Source: Bacteroidota bacterium
Lineage (GTDB): Bacteria > Bacteroidota > Bacteroidia > M30B66
Reading direction: 5' to 3'
Assembly (NCBI GenBank): GCA_027483445.1
Contig: JAIXUS010000062.1
Location: 1-41,919 of the forward strand
Length of the DNA: 41,919 nt
Below, piece after piece: positions 17,001 to 27,500 of the stretch (positions are counted from its first letter, which is position 1; every line of letters starts with the position of its first letter). The position numbers and the translations under genes are program-made. The notes under the pieces were generated by a model. The model did no database searches, had not been told where the DNA came from, and saw nothing but the letters and a program-made list of their open reading frames with translations.

Positions 17001-17846
17001 GGTGAGCGTTTGCGCCAATCCCGGAGCAAACGTGTACCGGGCATTTTGTGCAGGCAGTGTTATTGGGCTACCCGAACGGATTACCGCGGTTGAATGACTA
17101 AACCCTTGTGTAGAGTTGGCCCAAGCCTGCGATCCTGGCTGAACCGAACGGCTGTGCGCATCTGCTGGCGTTTGTCCGCGAAGACCAATCTGGAAAAACT
17201 GCTCATAGCCTTGCCAGCAGTAGGGTGCGGTGTTGTAGGCAAAATGAATTTTCGATTGGTCTTCTTCGAGAATAATTTGAAAATCGAAGCGATTTCTGTT
17301 TTCACCACAAAACCCGGTGCCTTCAGCGTCGTCGAGCGATTTGAAATTGCTCCATTCAATGGTTAGGCTGCGAAAAGGAGCAACCCCATTCTTACGAAGC
17401 CTGATTTGCGCCTGCCCGGCTGTCCAGCGACCTTCCAAATCGGCATTCAGCGCTGAAACAATTCCTTCAATTGGAAAAGGCGTGTTTAGAACCTGTGTAA
17501 ATGGAAACACCAGTCCGGCAGCTCTCACCGGGTTGTTTTCCCCAAACCAAATCCAGCCATTGGTGGATACGCCTAACTTGCTGTAGGTGTGGCCATTAAA
17601 TTGAAAAGGGAATCCCATTTCTAATTGAGGGTAAAAATCCTCATCAGTGGGCGAAGTATCGTCGGGAATGGAGGGTTGGTCTGCTCCCGATGCAAGAATT
17701 AAGGTGCCTTGTCCTTCGGCAATTGGTGTATACGGCGTGGTGTTGGTGTAGCTAAATACATAACCGCAGGCAACCTGGGCAACTCCGCTAAAAGGCAGAG
17801 CCAATAAACATGTAATGAGGGTTTTAGTGAGTAATGATTGCTTCAC
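14007..17846 (-). CDS. Large secreted protein with PKD and T9SS sorting domains
   Basis: The 1279-residue protein starts with a signal peptide (MKQSLLTKTLITCLLALPFSGVAQ). It then has an N-terminal beta domain with the pattern PQLEMGFPFQFNGHTYSKL and STNGWIWFGENN, often found in Bacteroidota surface proteins. A long repetitive beta region (about 270-690) of short strand-turn units (LTLQPGAALTI, LEGGLFQTNDSLLL) resembles the beta-helix/autotransporter-like proteins. Later parts include a PKD-like domain (about 1110-1185; VFWNLGDGTLIN, VYQEAGLYSVVLTVS) and a C-terminal T9SS domain starting VRIYPNPANS and ending near LPAGHYEVAVFLDG. Predicted to be cell-surface or secreted; function is unknown. 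The start is GTG; no in-frame ATG fits better. Confidence 0.85.
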   Translation of the reverse strand: MKQSLLTKTLITCLLALPFSGVAQVACGYVFSYTNTTPYTPIAEGQGTLILASGADQPSIPDDTSPTDEDFYPQLEMGFPFQFNGHTYSKLGVSTNGWIWFGENNPVRAAGLVFPFTQVLNTPFPIEGIVSALNADLEGRWTAGQAQIRLRKNGVAPFRSLTIEWSNFKSLDDAEGTGFCGENRNRFDFQIILEEDQSKIHFAYNTAPYCWQGYEQFFQIGLRGQTPADAHSRSVQPGSQAWANSTQGFSHSTAVIRSGSPITLPAQNARYTFAPGLAQTLTWLGVSNNWFDPQNWSGQQVPGRCNPVIIPAGLSYYPELQGNQPASCENLTLQPGAALTIHANYGSHLAVFGNLVNQGVITNNANTYISLAGGEGKLLGGDGYFIGADLFVTAQSEYRLSNDLVLRNLEINEGSALRLDQYILDVWGIRQRGTLDQGSGVLVIEGSESAVQLSDSTFIAGQGTTFFGNGEVWAQKTHQRVPSLHYHNLWVRTNKDYTVWLGSDADFSCHNLMFYNPGEAGGIAETARNISLSGSLSLGVDSLPGTELILNHRITRSADGGVFVMKGRDKLLIQYSSGNQTVLSGFQQPDFKGDVLYSSAMQQKVMKGSYQNLSIQGGGTRQAQGKVNLKGVLRLEGGLFQTNDSLLLKSDSLGTALISGSGQGSLVGEVEIERYIWGDGHQFLLYSSALQQQSWIDMQTDFTLSGDENAGWSNHGIWEFSELESAGGFGEGWASREQAQTMLLQTRAYLASAEGNQVIRARGLVNNGNKNLVLRSSNAQAGWNLAGNPYPSPIDWNLVIADQGTNVSAAMATAGKGNRFNGQFAVWLPLGEEEGLGINGATRYIGSQEGFFVRSFANDTLRLRNAHRVEVLNTRTVQVPESIPFVKLSLVSGARADETLVYFSQQANSTLAQDGVDAPKVPSLPGFNWLCSTKQGVELAIQGRARVSGRDTIPLSINMATAGAVQLRLAEIHHFPATAMIYLEDRAAGSFQNLRQQPTYGVSLPIGETSGRFFLHVHEGVTVQAFDAGCNGVSGRISFNNPTSSNWNLSIFNVNDSLIGSRNPLVGNWEVIDLSAGEYRLHFELAGTNIQVDEYVSVEPGNGIEALLEVSANEVKMEEEAVVLRNLSLNAEQVFWNLGDGTLINSTIDVEHVYQEAGLYSVVLTVSRGTCSDTAMAHIQVITVTGIEQADTQQAEVVRIYPNPANSVAWIRSGNNVPVQKAYFVVVDLTGKVVYQSPEKPLQPGALLEVPVTNLPAGHYEVAVFLDGQRKGCRLSVQH

Positions 17847-17914
17847 ATGAATCGCGGTAATGCCCGAGTATACTTAGAAAACCGCCTTTAGGTTTCATTG
17901 TGGAGGGGGCACAA

Positions 17915-17946
17915 AAACAAAAAGGCGCCGAAGCGCCTTTTTGTTT
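17915..17946. terminator. 14-bp perfect hairpin between the two T9SS genes
   Basis: AAACAAAAAGGCGC (17915-17928) and GCGCCTTTTTGTTT (17933-17946) are exact reverse complements around a CGAA loop. T-runs on both sides make a bidirectional terminator. It lies 140 nt after the stop of the 18086-20518 gene and 69 nt before the start of the 14007-17846 gene. A TACCTTTG -7 box at 18024-18031 (minus strand) lies upstream of it, so it would sit in the leader of any transcript starting there. Confidence 0.8.
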
Positions 17947-18023
17947 CACAAACCACCAAGTGAATTCTGTAAATCTACCAAAAACAGAATCGTTGGTATT
18001 GGTTATTGCTAAAATAACCTCGA

Positions 18024-18031
18024 CAAAGGTA
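18024..18031 (-). promoter_or_regulatory. Candidate -7 box upstream of the 1279-residue protein gene
   Basis: The minus strand reads TACCTTTG, an exact TAnnTTTG match in the gap between the two T9SS genes. No TTG element was seen at 17-23 nt. If used, the transcript would have a leader of about 170 nt that contains the 14-bp hairpin. Confidence 0.35.
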
Positions 18032-18085
18032 TGGCTTTCCTCTAAGTTAAAAAGTCTTTTTATTGTCAAAAAATAAGATGGCCCA

Positions 18086-20518
18086 TTAGTGTTTGATAAG
18101 TTTCATCACACTATTGCCTTTGGGTGTACGAATGTGCAGTAAATAAAGCCCATTCGACAAGTTATCTCCCGGAATTTGCAACACTGTTGGGCCCACTGCA
18201 AACGTCGAGGTTTCAGTTAAAATCCGGCCATTCAAATCGGTTAGAATAAGATGGAAGAACTCAGGGTTTTGGGTTTCGAAGGCAAATTGAAAATTGTTTG
18301 AAGACGGATTGGGGTACACCGATGCCCGGTAAGTGCTCAAAATGTCATCAAGCCCAACCTGCGCAACAATTACCAGTTTGGTAATGGTATCTGAACCACA
18401 AGGGTTTTCCGTAACCAAGGTAATGTAGTAAGGGCCGCTTTCCGGGAAGGTGAACGAAGGCTCATCTAAAGGAGACGTCGAAAGGGTATCGAATAGCCAA
18501 AAGCTGCTAAGCCCGTTTTGTGAGGTGTTGTTAAAATTGATGGTATAGCCACCCTGATTTTGGGTATAACTGAAATTCGAAATTGGGAATTGACTTTGAA
18601 TGACCTCTACCAATGCTGAGGTTCCTGTACAACCATTAGCATCAGTAACGGTTACCGAATAATAACCGGTTAAACTAACTGTAATGTTCTGTCCCAACGC
18701 GCCATTCGACCACTGGTAAACATTAAATCCAGGAGCAGCACTTAATGTGGCGGGCTCACCATTGCAAATTGCGGCTACACTTGGTGTAACTGGAACGGAA
18801 ACATTGCCTGCCGGCTGTACATCAACCTGAACCGGCGCAACATTACAGCCGTTATTGTCTACAGCAGAAACAGTAATGGGCGTGGGCGGAAGAGCGGTAA
18901 CCACGAAATTGGGCCCCGTTTGACCAGTTGACCATTGATAGCTTGCAAAGCCGGGACTTGCAGTAAGGTTTATGGGATTTCCACAGAAGAGAATAGGATT
19001 TCCGGGGTTTACAGTTAATGGCGCCGGATTGGTTTGGATAATGTTCAGCGGCGCCGAGTTCGCAGGGCATCCATTCAAATCCTGGCCACTCACCGAAATC
19101 TGGCCTGGTGTGGTTACCACAATAGCCGAACCTGTTTGTCCGCCCGACCAAACCAAACCAGTGAAATTGCCGATTGTAGATACTGTAATCGGACCGTTAC
19201 ACAGGTTGAGTGTGTTGGGCGAGGTTTGAAGTGGTATGGTTACGTTGTTCGATAAATTTACAACCCATGTCGCCGATACAGAGGTTCCACAATTTGTGGT
19301 TACCTCCACTTGAAAGAAGGTTGTGCCATTGATTGGCGGAGAGCTTAATACATCGGCCGTTGCTCCGGCAATGGGTGTAAACGTTACTCCATTTGATGAA
19401 CTAAGCCATTGTAACGTTCCCGGACTTCCATTATAGGCCAACACAGCCGAACCTCCGGCACACACGCTGGTCATTGAAGACGGATCGATACTGGCTGTTG
19501 GACCGGCACCGATGTTAATGGTTGTGGAGTTTGAACCAATCACCGATGGATTTGAGCCCGTTACCCGAATTATGTAGTTTGTTCCAGGGGTAGTTCCGGG
19601 AGGTATTGTGGCCGTGATAACCCCACTGGTTGTGCCATTTAACGACCCAATGCCTATAGGCGTGAAAAACGATCCCCCGGCATCCGATAACTGAGCCGTA
19701 AACACATTGCCCGCATTAAAAGTGCCATTTGCCGTGAATGGTATTTGGATGACATCACCGGGACAAAAAGGCCCTGAGCCAAAGTTCCCCGTAACAATAC
19801 TGTTTGAGCCTGTTGCTGAAGCGCTTACAACAATCTCGTCTACTGAAAATGAAGGCTCTGCAGCAGCCCCACCGGGGTTGTTCACAAATCGGAACCCAAA
19901 TCTGAGGTTGGGCTGATTGTCAAATGCAGGGTCTGTAACTGAGAAAAAAGTCCAATTGGGCGTTGCGGAGAAATTGCTGGCGCCTGGAACCAAGGTCCAT
20001 GAGGCACCACCATTGGTTGAATAATAAGCTTCGCCGAACATGGTGGGTGGTCCGCCCTGACATAGATACCAGAAACTCAAGCTTACATTGGTGTTACCTG
20101 CGGTACTAATGCTGTTTGACATGCTGGCAAAATTGTTCTCAGCGGGCACGCATAGGCCATCCGCTGCGGCAAAATTGGCATTGCTTACTCCACCATTATT
20201 GCCCGCCACACTTGCAATATGCAGGTAGTTGCTCTGAGGAAACCCTGTTATTCCGGCAGGCTGATCGGGAGTGGCTGTTATTGTAATTGGCAATGGAATT
20301 GGAACTCCTGCGCAAAGAGGGTTGAATGTACCACCTGAATACGAATTGTTAATAACCCAGAAATTACTTCCATTGGTGGTACTTCCCAAATCACTTGTAT
20401 TTAAGCTGAATGGAGGGTTGGCACCATTAAAATTCTCAGAAAAAATAACGGTTTGAGCCAATGCTGGAATCCTCGATACAAGAAACAACAGCAAAACGGC
20501 AGTGGTAAAGTTGCGCAT
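18086..20518 (-). CDS. Secreted multi-domain adhesin-like protein with T9SS sorting domain
   Basis: The 810-residue protein opens with a signal peptide (MRNFTTAVLLLFLVSRIPALAQ). Next is a lectin/MAM-like beta domain of about 200 residues (VIFSENFNGANPPFSL; WYLCQGGPPTMFGEAYYSTNG; NLRFGFRFVNNPGG), then several Ig-like repeats with conserved tryptophans (TLQWLSSSNG, GLVWSGGQTG, SYQWSTGQTG, VYQWSNGALGQ), a PKD-like domain (GLSSFWLFDTLS) and a T9SS type A domain beginning ASVYPNPSSNN. Paired cysteines in the Ig units suggest disulphides. The start at ATG 20518 is preferred; the longer frame opens with a TTG (20545) and puts nine residues before the signal peptide. TACTTTTG at 20543-20550 may be the -7 box. 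Likely a surface or extracellular binding protein; ligand unknown. Confidence 0.85.
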   Translation of the reverse strand: MRNFTTAVLLLFLVSRIPALAQTVIFSENFNGANPPFSLNTSDLGSTTNGSNFWVINNSYSGGTFNPLCAGVPIPLPITITATPDQPAGITGFPQSNYLHIASVAGNNGGVSNANFAAADGLCVPAENNFASMSNSISTAGNTNVSLSFWYLCQGGPPTMFGEAYYSTNGGASWTLVPGASNFSATPNWTFFSVTDPAFDNQPNLRFGFRFVNNPGGAAAEPSFSVDEIVVSASATGSNSIVTGNFGSGPFCPGDVIQIPFTANGTFNAGNVFTAQLSDAGGSFFTPIGIGSLNGTTSGVITATIPPGTTPGTNYIIRVTGSNPSVIGSNSTTINIGAGPTASIDPSSMTSVCAGGSAVLAYNGSPGTLQWLSSSNGVTFTPIAGATADVLSSPPINGTTFFQVEVTTNCGTSVSATWVVNLSNNVTIPLQTSPNTLNLCNGPITVSTIGNFTGLVWSGGQTGSAIVVTTPGQISVSGQDLNGCPANSAPLNIIQTNPAPLTVNPGNPILFCGNPINLTASPGFASYQWSTGQTGPNFVVTALPPTPITVSAVDNNGCNVAPVQVDVQPAGNVSVPVTPSVAAICNGEPATLSAAPGFNVYQWSNGALGQNITVSLTGYYSVTVTDANGCTGTSALVEVIQSQFPISNFSYTQNQGGYTINFNNTSQNGLSSFWLFDTLSTSPLDEPSFTFPESGPYYITLVTENPCGSDTITKLVIVAQVGLDDILSTYRASVYPNPSSNNFQFAFETQNPEFFHLILTDLNGRILTETSTFAVGPTVLQIPGDNLSNGLYLLHIRTPKGNSVMKLIKH

Positions 20519-20542
20519 GGATGATAAGTTAATCAAAGCTTT

Positions 20543-20550
20543 CAAAAGTA
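20543..20550 (-). promoter_or_regulatory. Candidate -7 box for the 810-residue protein gene
   Basis: On the minus strand TACTTTTG matches TAnnTTTG and ends 24 nt before ATG 20518. It overlaps the alternative TTG start at 20545, which argues for the ATG. Confidence 0.4.
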
Positions 20551-20663
20551 ATCAATTCATCAATAGCGATAAACGCTGCATCTTAATCTAAGAATAAGCA
20601 GCATCGGTTCAACTATTCCGCCATTCAACTGTTTCTCAGCCTCAAAATCTTCATCTTTGCCCA

Positions 20664-22256
20664 ATGCACGCACAACACTCCCGAAAAACCGATTTCCTGA
20701 TTATCGGCTCGGGCATTGCCGGTCTCAGCTTTGCCCTTAAAGTGGCCCCCTTCGGTAAGGTGTTAATGATCACCAAAAGCAATGAAGACGAGTCGAACAC
20801 CAAATATGCACAAGGTGGAATTGCCGCTGTAACCGTCGAAAGCGACTCGTTCGAAAAGCACATCCACGATACACTGGTGGCCGGCGACGGGCTCTGCGAC
20901 GAAGCCGTTGTTCGTACCGTAATTTCCGAAGCGCCCGAACGCGTTAAAGAACTTATCGATTGGGGCGCCCGTTTCGACCGTCGCGCTGATGGAAGCTACG
21001 ACCTCGGCAAGGAAGGCGGCCACTCCGAACACCGAATCCTGCACCACAAAGACAACACCGGCTTTGAAATCGAACGGGCCATGCTCGAACAGGTGCGCAA
21101 CCACCCGAACATCGAAATTCTCGACCACCACTTTGCCGTTGAAATCATCACCCAGCACCACCTCGGCATGTACATCAACAGCTCAACGCCGGGCATTGAG
21201 TGTTATGGGGTTTATGCCTTAAACCTGCGCACCGGAAAAACCGATTCCATTTTGGCGCGCATTACCCTCATGGCGACCGGCGGGGCGGGAAATGTTTACG
21301 CCTCCACCACCAATCCGAAAATCGCAACAGGCGATGGTGTGGCCATGGTTTACCGTGCCAAAGGAAGAGTCGAAAACATGGAGTTTATCCAGTTTCACCC
21401 CACCGCACTCTACGAGCCCGGCGTTCAGCCCAGCTTTTTGATTACCGAAGCCATGCGCGGATTTGGGGCCATCCTCCGAAATCAGGAAGGCGAGGATTTC
21501 ATGCCACGCTACGACCATCGGGCCTCTCTCGCCCCACGCGATATCGTTGCCCGGGCCATCGACAACGAAATGAAACAACGCGGCGAAGAATTCGTCTATC
21601 TCGACTGCCGCCACCTCGACCCAACAGCCCTACAGGCGCATTTCCCAACCATCTTCGAAAAGTGCAAAAGCATTGGTATCGATATCCGAACCGACATGAT
21701 TCCCGTTGTGCCCTCCTGTCACTACATGTGCGGGGGCATTAAAACCGACCTCCAGGCCAAAACAAGTATTCAGAACTTATTGGCCGCCGGCGAATGCAGC
21801 TCTACCGGTTTGCACGGCGGAAACCGTTTGGCCTCCAACTCATTGTTGGAAGCCCTCGTTTACGGGCACCGGGCAGCCCAAACTGCAATCGAATCGTTCT
21901 CACTGGTGGAGTTCCGCACCGACATTCCCGATTGGGACATCAAAGGCACCGCCGACCCCGAAGAAATGGTCTTAATTACCCAAAGCCTTCGCGAACTGCA
22001 AGCCATCATGAGCAGCTACGTAGGCATTGTGCGGAGCAACATCCGCCTTCAGCGCGCCCTCGACCGCCTGCTGATCTTAAACCGGGAAACTGAAAATTTG
22101 TACCGCCGCACCACACTTTCGCCGGCACTTTGCGAGCTAAGAAACCTGATTTTGGTAGGCTATCTGATCATCAAATCGGCCATGCAACGGAAAGAAAGTC
22201 GAGGGCTGCATTACTCGCTCGACTTTCCGCGTGCCACCGAAAAAGCCTCGGTTTAG
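20664..22256 (+). CDS. nadB: L-aspartate oxidase
   Basis: It oxidises L-aspartate to iminoaspartate, the first step of de novo NAD synthesis; NadA then makes quinolinate. The FAD-binding motif GSGIAGL is at 15-21. Succinate-dehydrogenase-like segments follow: [55 protein letters not shown] and the signature [19 protein letters not shown]. Length (530) is normal. nadA and nadC are not in the window. A CATCTTTG box (20652-20659) ends 4 nt before the ATG, and is one base off the -7 consensus. Its TAG stop overlaps the TAA stop of convergent icd. Confidence 0.95.
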   Translation: MHAQHSRKTDFLIIGSGIAGLSFALKVAPFGKVLMITKSNEDESNTKYAQGGIAAVTVESDSFEKHIHDTLVAGDGLCDEAVVRTVISEAPERVKELIDWGARFDRRADGSYDLGKEGGHSEHRILHHKDNTGFEIERAMLEQVRNHPNIEILDHHFAVEIITQHHLGMYINSSTPGIECYGVYALNLRTGKTDSILARITLMATGGAGNVYASTTNPKIATGDGVAMVYRAKGRVENMEFIQFHPTALYEPGVQPSFLITEAMRGFGAILRNQEGEDFMPRYDHRASLAPRDIVARAIDNEMKQRGEEFVYLDCRHLDPTALQAHFPTIFEKCKSIGIDIRTDMIPVVPSCHYMCGGIKTDLQAKTSIQNLLAAGECSSTGLHGGNRLASNSLLEALVYGHRAAQTAIESFSLVEFRTDIPDWDIKGTADPEEMVLITQSLRELQAIMSSYVGIVRSNIRLQRALDRLLILNRETENLYRRTTLSPALCELRNLILVGYLIIKSAMQRKESRGLHYSLDFPRATEKASV

Positions 22257-23479
22257 GCCCCCAATCGGCTTTGCAATTCGGCCCGAATGGCTTCCAAAAA
22301 GTCCTCGGTATACAAGTACTGATGCTCCTGCACCTTATCGCCGTAAATACACACCGCGAGGTCTTTGGTCATCTTTCCACTTTCTACAACATCAACGCAC
22401 AATTTTTCAAGCGTTTGGCAGAAGTGAATAAGGGCATCGTTGCCATCTAACCGTCCACGGTGCTCCAATCCACGCGTCCAGGCAAAAATGGAGGCAATCG
22501 GATTGGTGGAGGTTTTCTTGCCCTGCTGGTGCATTCTGTAATGGCGGGTTACCGTGCCATGTGCAGCCTCAGCCTCCATCGTTTTCCCATCGGGCGTAAC
22601 CAACACGGAGGTCATCAGCCCCAAAGAGCCAAAACCCTGCGCAACCGTATCGCTCTGCACGTCGCCATCGTAATTTTTACAGGCCCAAACAAAGTTTCCG
22701 TTCCACTTCAGCGCCGAGGCCACCATATCGTCAATCAGCCGATGCTCGTAAGCAATGTCTAAAGCATCCATCGTCGACTTGAATTCGTTCTGGTAGATCT
22801 CCTCAAAAATATCCTTAAAACGACCATCGTATTTTTTGAGGATGGTGTTTTTCGTACTCAGGTAAAGCGGCCATTTTTTACTGATGGCCTGGTTAAAGCA
22901 GGCGCGGGCAAAGCCGCGGATGGATTCATCGGTATTGTACATAGCCATCGCTACGCCATCGCCTTTGAAGGTATACACCTCATGCGAAATCACTTGCCCA
23001 TCATCGCCCTCGAATGTAATCGTAAGCTTGCCGCTGCCATTGGTTACAAAGTCGGTAGCCCTATACTGATCGCCAAAAGCATGTCGACCAATACAAATCG
23101 GAGCCGTCCAATTGGGAACCAACCGCGGCACGTTGCGACACACAATCGGCTCACGAAACACCGTACCGTCGAGAATATTACGGATGGTACCATTGGGGCT
23201 CTTCCACATCTGCTTCAGGTTGAACTCCTTCACCCGCGCCTCATCAGGCGTTATTGTTGCGCACTTAATGCCCACATTGTAGGTTCGGATGGCCTCTGCC
23301 GCATCAATGGTCACCTGATCATTGGTTGCATCGCGGTGCTCTATACCGAGGTCGAAATACTTTATGTCAACCTCCAGATAAGGAAGAATGAGCTTGTCTT
23401 TGATGAACCTCCAAATGATACGGGTCATCTCGTCGCCATCCAGTTCGACCACCGGATTGGCTACCTTAATTTTATTCAT
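22253..23479 (-). CDS. icd: NADP-dependent isocitrate dehydrogenase, eukaryote-like type
   Basis: It oxidatively decarboxylates isocitrate to 2-oxoglutarate with NADP+ in the TCA cycle. The 408-residue protein belongs to the homodimeric subfamily shared with eukaryotic cytosolic and mitochondrial enzymes. Landmarks are [14 protein letters not shown] at the N-terminus, the isocitrate-binding [10 protein letters not shown] (94-103), [38 protein letters not shown] and the cofactor segment [15 protein letters not shown] 23479 ([10 protein letters not shown]) is the usual start; the frame extends to 23527 but with an unlikely N-terminus. The stop overlaps nadB's. Confidence 0.95.
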   Translation of the reverse strand: MNKIKVANPVVELDGDEMTRIIWRFIKDKLILPYLEVDIKYFDLGIEHRDATNDQVTIDAAEAIRTYNVGIKCATITPDEARVKEFNLKQMWKSPNGTIRNILDGTVFREPIVCRNVPRLVPNWTAPICIGRHAFGDQYRATDFVTNGSGKLTITFEGDDGQVISHEVYTFKGDGVAMAMYNTDESIRGFARACFNQAISKKWPLYLSTKNTILKKYDGRFKDIFEEIYQNEFKSTMDALDIAYEHRLIDDMVASALKWNGNFVWACKNYDGDVQSDTVAQGFGSLGLMTSVLVTPDGKTMEAEAAHGTVTRHYRMHQQGKKTSTNPIASIFAWTRGLEHRGRLDGNDALIHFCQTLEKLCVDVVESGKMTKDLAVCIYGDKVQEHQYLYTEDFLEAIRAELQSRLGA

Positions 23480-23620
23480 GCTGTGTTTGTTTGAAAAATG
23501 ACAGGGGAACGGGCGCAAAGGACGCAATAACCAAACAATTGCGCAAACCCAGCGCAGCCATATTCGTACGTGTAGTCAATTCAATTTGTTTTTCGGTTTA
23601 ATTTGCGGCAGTCAACAACC

Positions 23621-24412
23621 ATGGAAGCACCTTTTCGGGATGGAATAGTCCAATATAAAGCCGACGGGCAAGGGCCTGTTATTGTCTTTATTCATGGGTT
23701 TATGGAAAACGCCCGCATCTGGCGCCCGTTCCTTCAGCGCCTTTCAACACGCTTTAGAGTACTCCGCATCAATCTGCCCGGCCATGGCAAATCATCGATA
23801 ATCGATACAGAGCATTCGATGGATCTGATGGCTGAGGCGGTGAATGCCGTTCTTGAACATGAAAAAATTGCCAAGGCCATGCTGGTAGGCCACTCGATGG
23901 GTGGCTATGTAAGCCTCGCTTTCGCTGAGTTGTTTTCCGATAAACTCTCGGCCTTGGTGTTGTTCAGTTCTTCCTGCTTTGCCGATACGCCCGAAAAAAA
24001 GAACGACCGCGATCGCTCTGCCAGTGCTGTTGAAGCGCACAAAATGAAATACATCACCTCGGTGATTCCGAACTTGTTCTTCGAGCGAAGTGGCGTTAAA
24101 GCCAGCAAACGCATCTACAAACTCGTTAAAATTGCAGCCAAACAGCCTAAAGAGGGAATAATTGCCGCGCTCCGCGGGATGAAAAACCGCCCCAACCGCG
24201 CCGAGGTGCTAAAAAAACTCAAATGTCCGGTGTTGATCCTTGCCGGGCACGACGATTTCCTGATTCCGCTCGAACGCAGCGAGGAGATGGCCAAGCTTAA
24301 CCCCAAATCTCAGCTGGTGGTGCTTGACGAATGCGGACATGTAGGTTTTCTCGAGCAAAAGAAAGCCTCACTCAAAGCCATACAGGACTTTGCCATGGCT
24401 AAAATTCTCTGA
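23621..24412 (+). CDS. Alpha/beta-fold hydrolase
   Basis: A 263-residue cytoplasmic alpha/beta hydrolase of unknown substrate. The oxyanion motif is FIHGFMENARIW. The nucleophile is S92 in VGHSMGGYVS, the acid is the Asp in AGHDDFLIP (about 211-212) and the histidine is in DECGHVGF (about 240), so the triad is complete. A basic cap domain (about 125-190) is rich in Lys. Start: ATG 23621; an in-frame TTG at 23603 would add six residues. It is divergent from icd and stands alone, about 140 nt before ileS. Esterase, lipase-like or aryl/haloacid activity cannot be told apart. Confidence 0.85.
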   Translation: MEAPFRDGIVQYKADGQGPVIVFIHGFMENARIWRPFLQRLSTRFRVLRINLPGHGKSSIIDTEHSMDLMAEAVNAVLEHEKIAKAMLVGHSMGGYVSLAFAELFSDKLSALVLFSSSCFADTPEKKNDRDRSASAVEAHKMKYITSVIPNLFFERSGVKASKRIYKLVKIAAKQPKEGIIAALRGMKNRPNRAEVLKKLKCPVLILAGHDDFLIPLERSEEMAKLNPKSQLVVLDECGHVGFLEQKKASLKAIQDFAMAKIL

Positions 24413-24519
24413 TAGCGCTCCCAATACCTGTCAATTACAACATTCGCCCTCAAGTTCTTGTTTGCTGCTTGGCCAAAGCAAGCCCTTGCGTATTTTACCA
24501 AACAAGGAGTTGAAAAACC

Positions 24520-24527
24520 TATCTTTG
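24520..24527 (+). promoter_or_regulatory. Candidate -7 box of the ileS operon
   Basis: TATCTTTG fits TAnnTTTG exactly and lies 28 nt before the ileS ATG, inside the 143-nt gap after the hydrolase gene. No -33 TTG at canonical spacing was seen. Confidence 0.45.
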
Positions 24528-24555
24528 CACTCCTTTTTTACACCCTGTCTGCCCT

Positions 24556-27500
24556 ATGCAGTATCCTGAATTTAAGCACCTGAATCTGCCCGCCATCAGC
24601 GACGAAATACTCGATTGGTGGGAGCAGAACGCCGTCTTCAAACAGTCGGTCGACAGCCGCCAGGGAGCGCCTTCCTTTAACTTTTACGAAGGCCCACCTT
24701 CGGCCAACGGCCTGCCAGGCATCCACCACGTGATGGCCCGCACCATCAAAGACCTGTTCTGCCGCTACAAAACGCTACAAGGCTTCCAGGTAAAACGCAA
24801 AGCCGGTTGGGACACCCACGGACTGCCCGTTGAGCTCGGCGTAGAGAAAAATCTGGGCATCACCAAAGAAGACATTGGCGTTAAGCTCTCCATCGAAGAA
24901 TACAACCAGGCCTGCCGGCAAGATGTGATGAAGTTTACCGGCATCTGGAACGACCTCACCCGCCGAATGGGCTATTGGGTCGATATGGATGACCCCTACG
25001 TTACATACGACAATAAATACATCGAATCGGTTTGGTGGCTGCTCAAGCGGCTCTATGATAAAGGCCTGCTCTATAAAGGCTACACCATTCAACCCTATTC
25101 GCCCGCCGCAGGTACAGGCCTAAGCTCGCACGAGCTCAACATGCCTGGCACCTACAAAGAAGTAAAAGACACAACAATCGTGGCGCAGTTTAGTCTGGTG
25201 AAGGACGAAAAGGCAAGCGCCGTGTTTGCTGAACATATTCAGGAGCCCATCTCCTTTCTCGCCTGGACAACCACACCTTGGACGCTCCCTTCGAACACAG
25301 CCCTTACCCTTGGGAAAAATATCCGGTATGTGTTGGTAAAGAGCTTTAACCTTTACAGTCATCAGCCTTTGGCGGTTATTCTGGCCAAAGATCTCATGGG
25401 GAAATATTTCCCTGAAAAGAACGCCGAGCTTAGTCTTGATGCGTATACACCAGGCGACAAAGCCATTCCGTTTAAGGTATTGGCCGAATTTTCCGGCGCC
25501 GAACTCGAAGGACTTCGGTATGAGCAGCTTTTGCCTTTTGCACAACCCGACGACGGAGATGCATTTCGGGTGCTCTGCGGCGACTTTGTCACTACCGAAG
25601 ACGGAACCGGAATCGTACACACCGCGCCCTCTTTCGGAGCCGACGATTTTCGGGTTGCCAAAGCCAATGGCATTGGCGCACTTACCCTTGTTGATTTACA
25701 AGGCCGCTTCGTGAGCGCCGTAAATGATACGCTGTTTGGCTTTGCCGGCGAATATGTGAAGGAGCAATACCTGAGCGACGCTGAAATGCAACAACAACTT
25801 GCCCTTCAGCAGGAACGACTGCGAAGCATCATTCCAAACCTCGACAAATACCTGAGCGTCGACGAGCGCATCGCCCTCAAACTCAAGCTCGAAGGCAAAG
25901 CCTTTAAAATTGAGAAATACGAGCACACCTATCCGCATTGTTGGCGAACCGACAAGCCCGTGCTCTATTATCCGCTCGACAGCTGGTTTATCCGCACTAC
26001 GGCAGCCAAAGACCGTCTGATTGCTCTCAACAGGGAAATTGGCTGGAGGCCCGAAAGCACCGGAACGGGTCGCTTCGGAAATTGGCTCGAGAACCTACAA
26101 GACTGGAACCTGAGCCGATCCAGATATTGGGGAATTCCGCTGCCCATCTGGAGTACCGACGATGGCGAGGAACGCATCTGCATTGGCTCTGTGGCGCAAC
26201 TGAAGGCTGAAATTGAGAAGGCGGTGGCCTCCGGCCTGATGACCCAAAACCCCCTTGAAGGCTTCGTTCCCGATGATATGTCGGTGGAAAACTACCTCCG
26301 CTTCGATTTACACCGGCCTTATGCCGACGAAATCGTTCTGGTTTCGCCGGGCGGAAAGCCTATGCGCCGCGAAAGCGACCTTATTGATGTGTGGTTCGAC
26401 TCAGGCGCTATGCCTTACGCTCAGCATCACTTCCCCTTCGAAAACCGCGAAATGTATCCTTTCGCCGATGTTGATGGCGACGGGAAAGCCGGGGCAACGC
26501 AGGAGAAAAGCCTTTTCCCGGCCGACTTTATCGCCGAAGGAGTTGATCAAACCCGTGGATGGTTCTTTACCCTGCACGCCATTTCTACCTTGTGTTTCGA
26601 CCAGATATCATTTAAAAATGTGGTTTCCAATGGCTTGGTGCTCGACAAAAACGGCAATAAAATGTCGAAGCGCCTTGGCAATGCCGTGGATCCATTCGAC
26701 ACGCTCTCGAAATATGGGCCCGATGCCACCCGTTGGTACATGATCGGAAATGCCCAGCCTTGGGACAACCTGAAATTCAATGAAGAGGGAATTGTTGAGG
26801 TGCAAAGACGCTTCTTCGGAACCTTGTACAACACCTACAACTTTTTTGCGCTCTATGCCAACCTCGACGGCTTCCGATACAGCGAACAACAAGCCATCCC
26901 GCTTGCCGGGCGTTCGGCCCTCGACCGTTGGATTTTGTCGCGACTGAGCAGCCTCGTGGCTTTGTGCACCGAGCGTTTCGACGATTATGACCCTACGCCG
27001 GCCGTTCGGGCTATCGAGGAGTTTGTAAGTGAGCAGCTTAGCAATTGGTATGTTCGCCTGAGCCGTCGCCGCTTCTGGAAAAGCGAAAGTTCAACCGATA
27101 AACAGGCGGCCTACGAAACACTCTACACTTGCCTGGTAACGGTTTCAAAGCTGATGAGCCCGGTAGCTCCGTTTTTTGGCGAGTGGCTTTTCCGAAATCT
27201 ACAGGCAGGCGAATCACCTGAAGCCTCCGTTCACCTGAGCAACTGGCCATTGGTGCAAGCCGGTCACATCGATTTAGCAGCCGAAGAACGCATGGAAATG
27301 GCGCAACGCCTCAGTTCAATGGTGCTTTCGTTGCGTAAAAAAAGCAACATCCGTGTCCGTCAGCCGTTAAGTCGAATCATGGTGCCCGTACTCGACCCCC
27401 GAATTCGCGAACAGCTCGAAGAGGTGAAGGAGCTCATTTTGTCGGAAACCAACGTGAAAGCACTCGAATACGTTGGCGAAGATGCGGCTATGATAGTAAA

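Noticed and set aside
17824-18069. Minus-strand open frame of 81 codons in the gap between T9SS genes
   Set aside because: It spans the 14-bp hairpin, overlaps the next gene's start, and shows no protein features.
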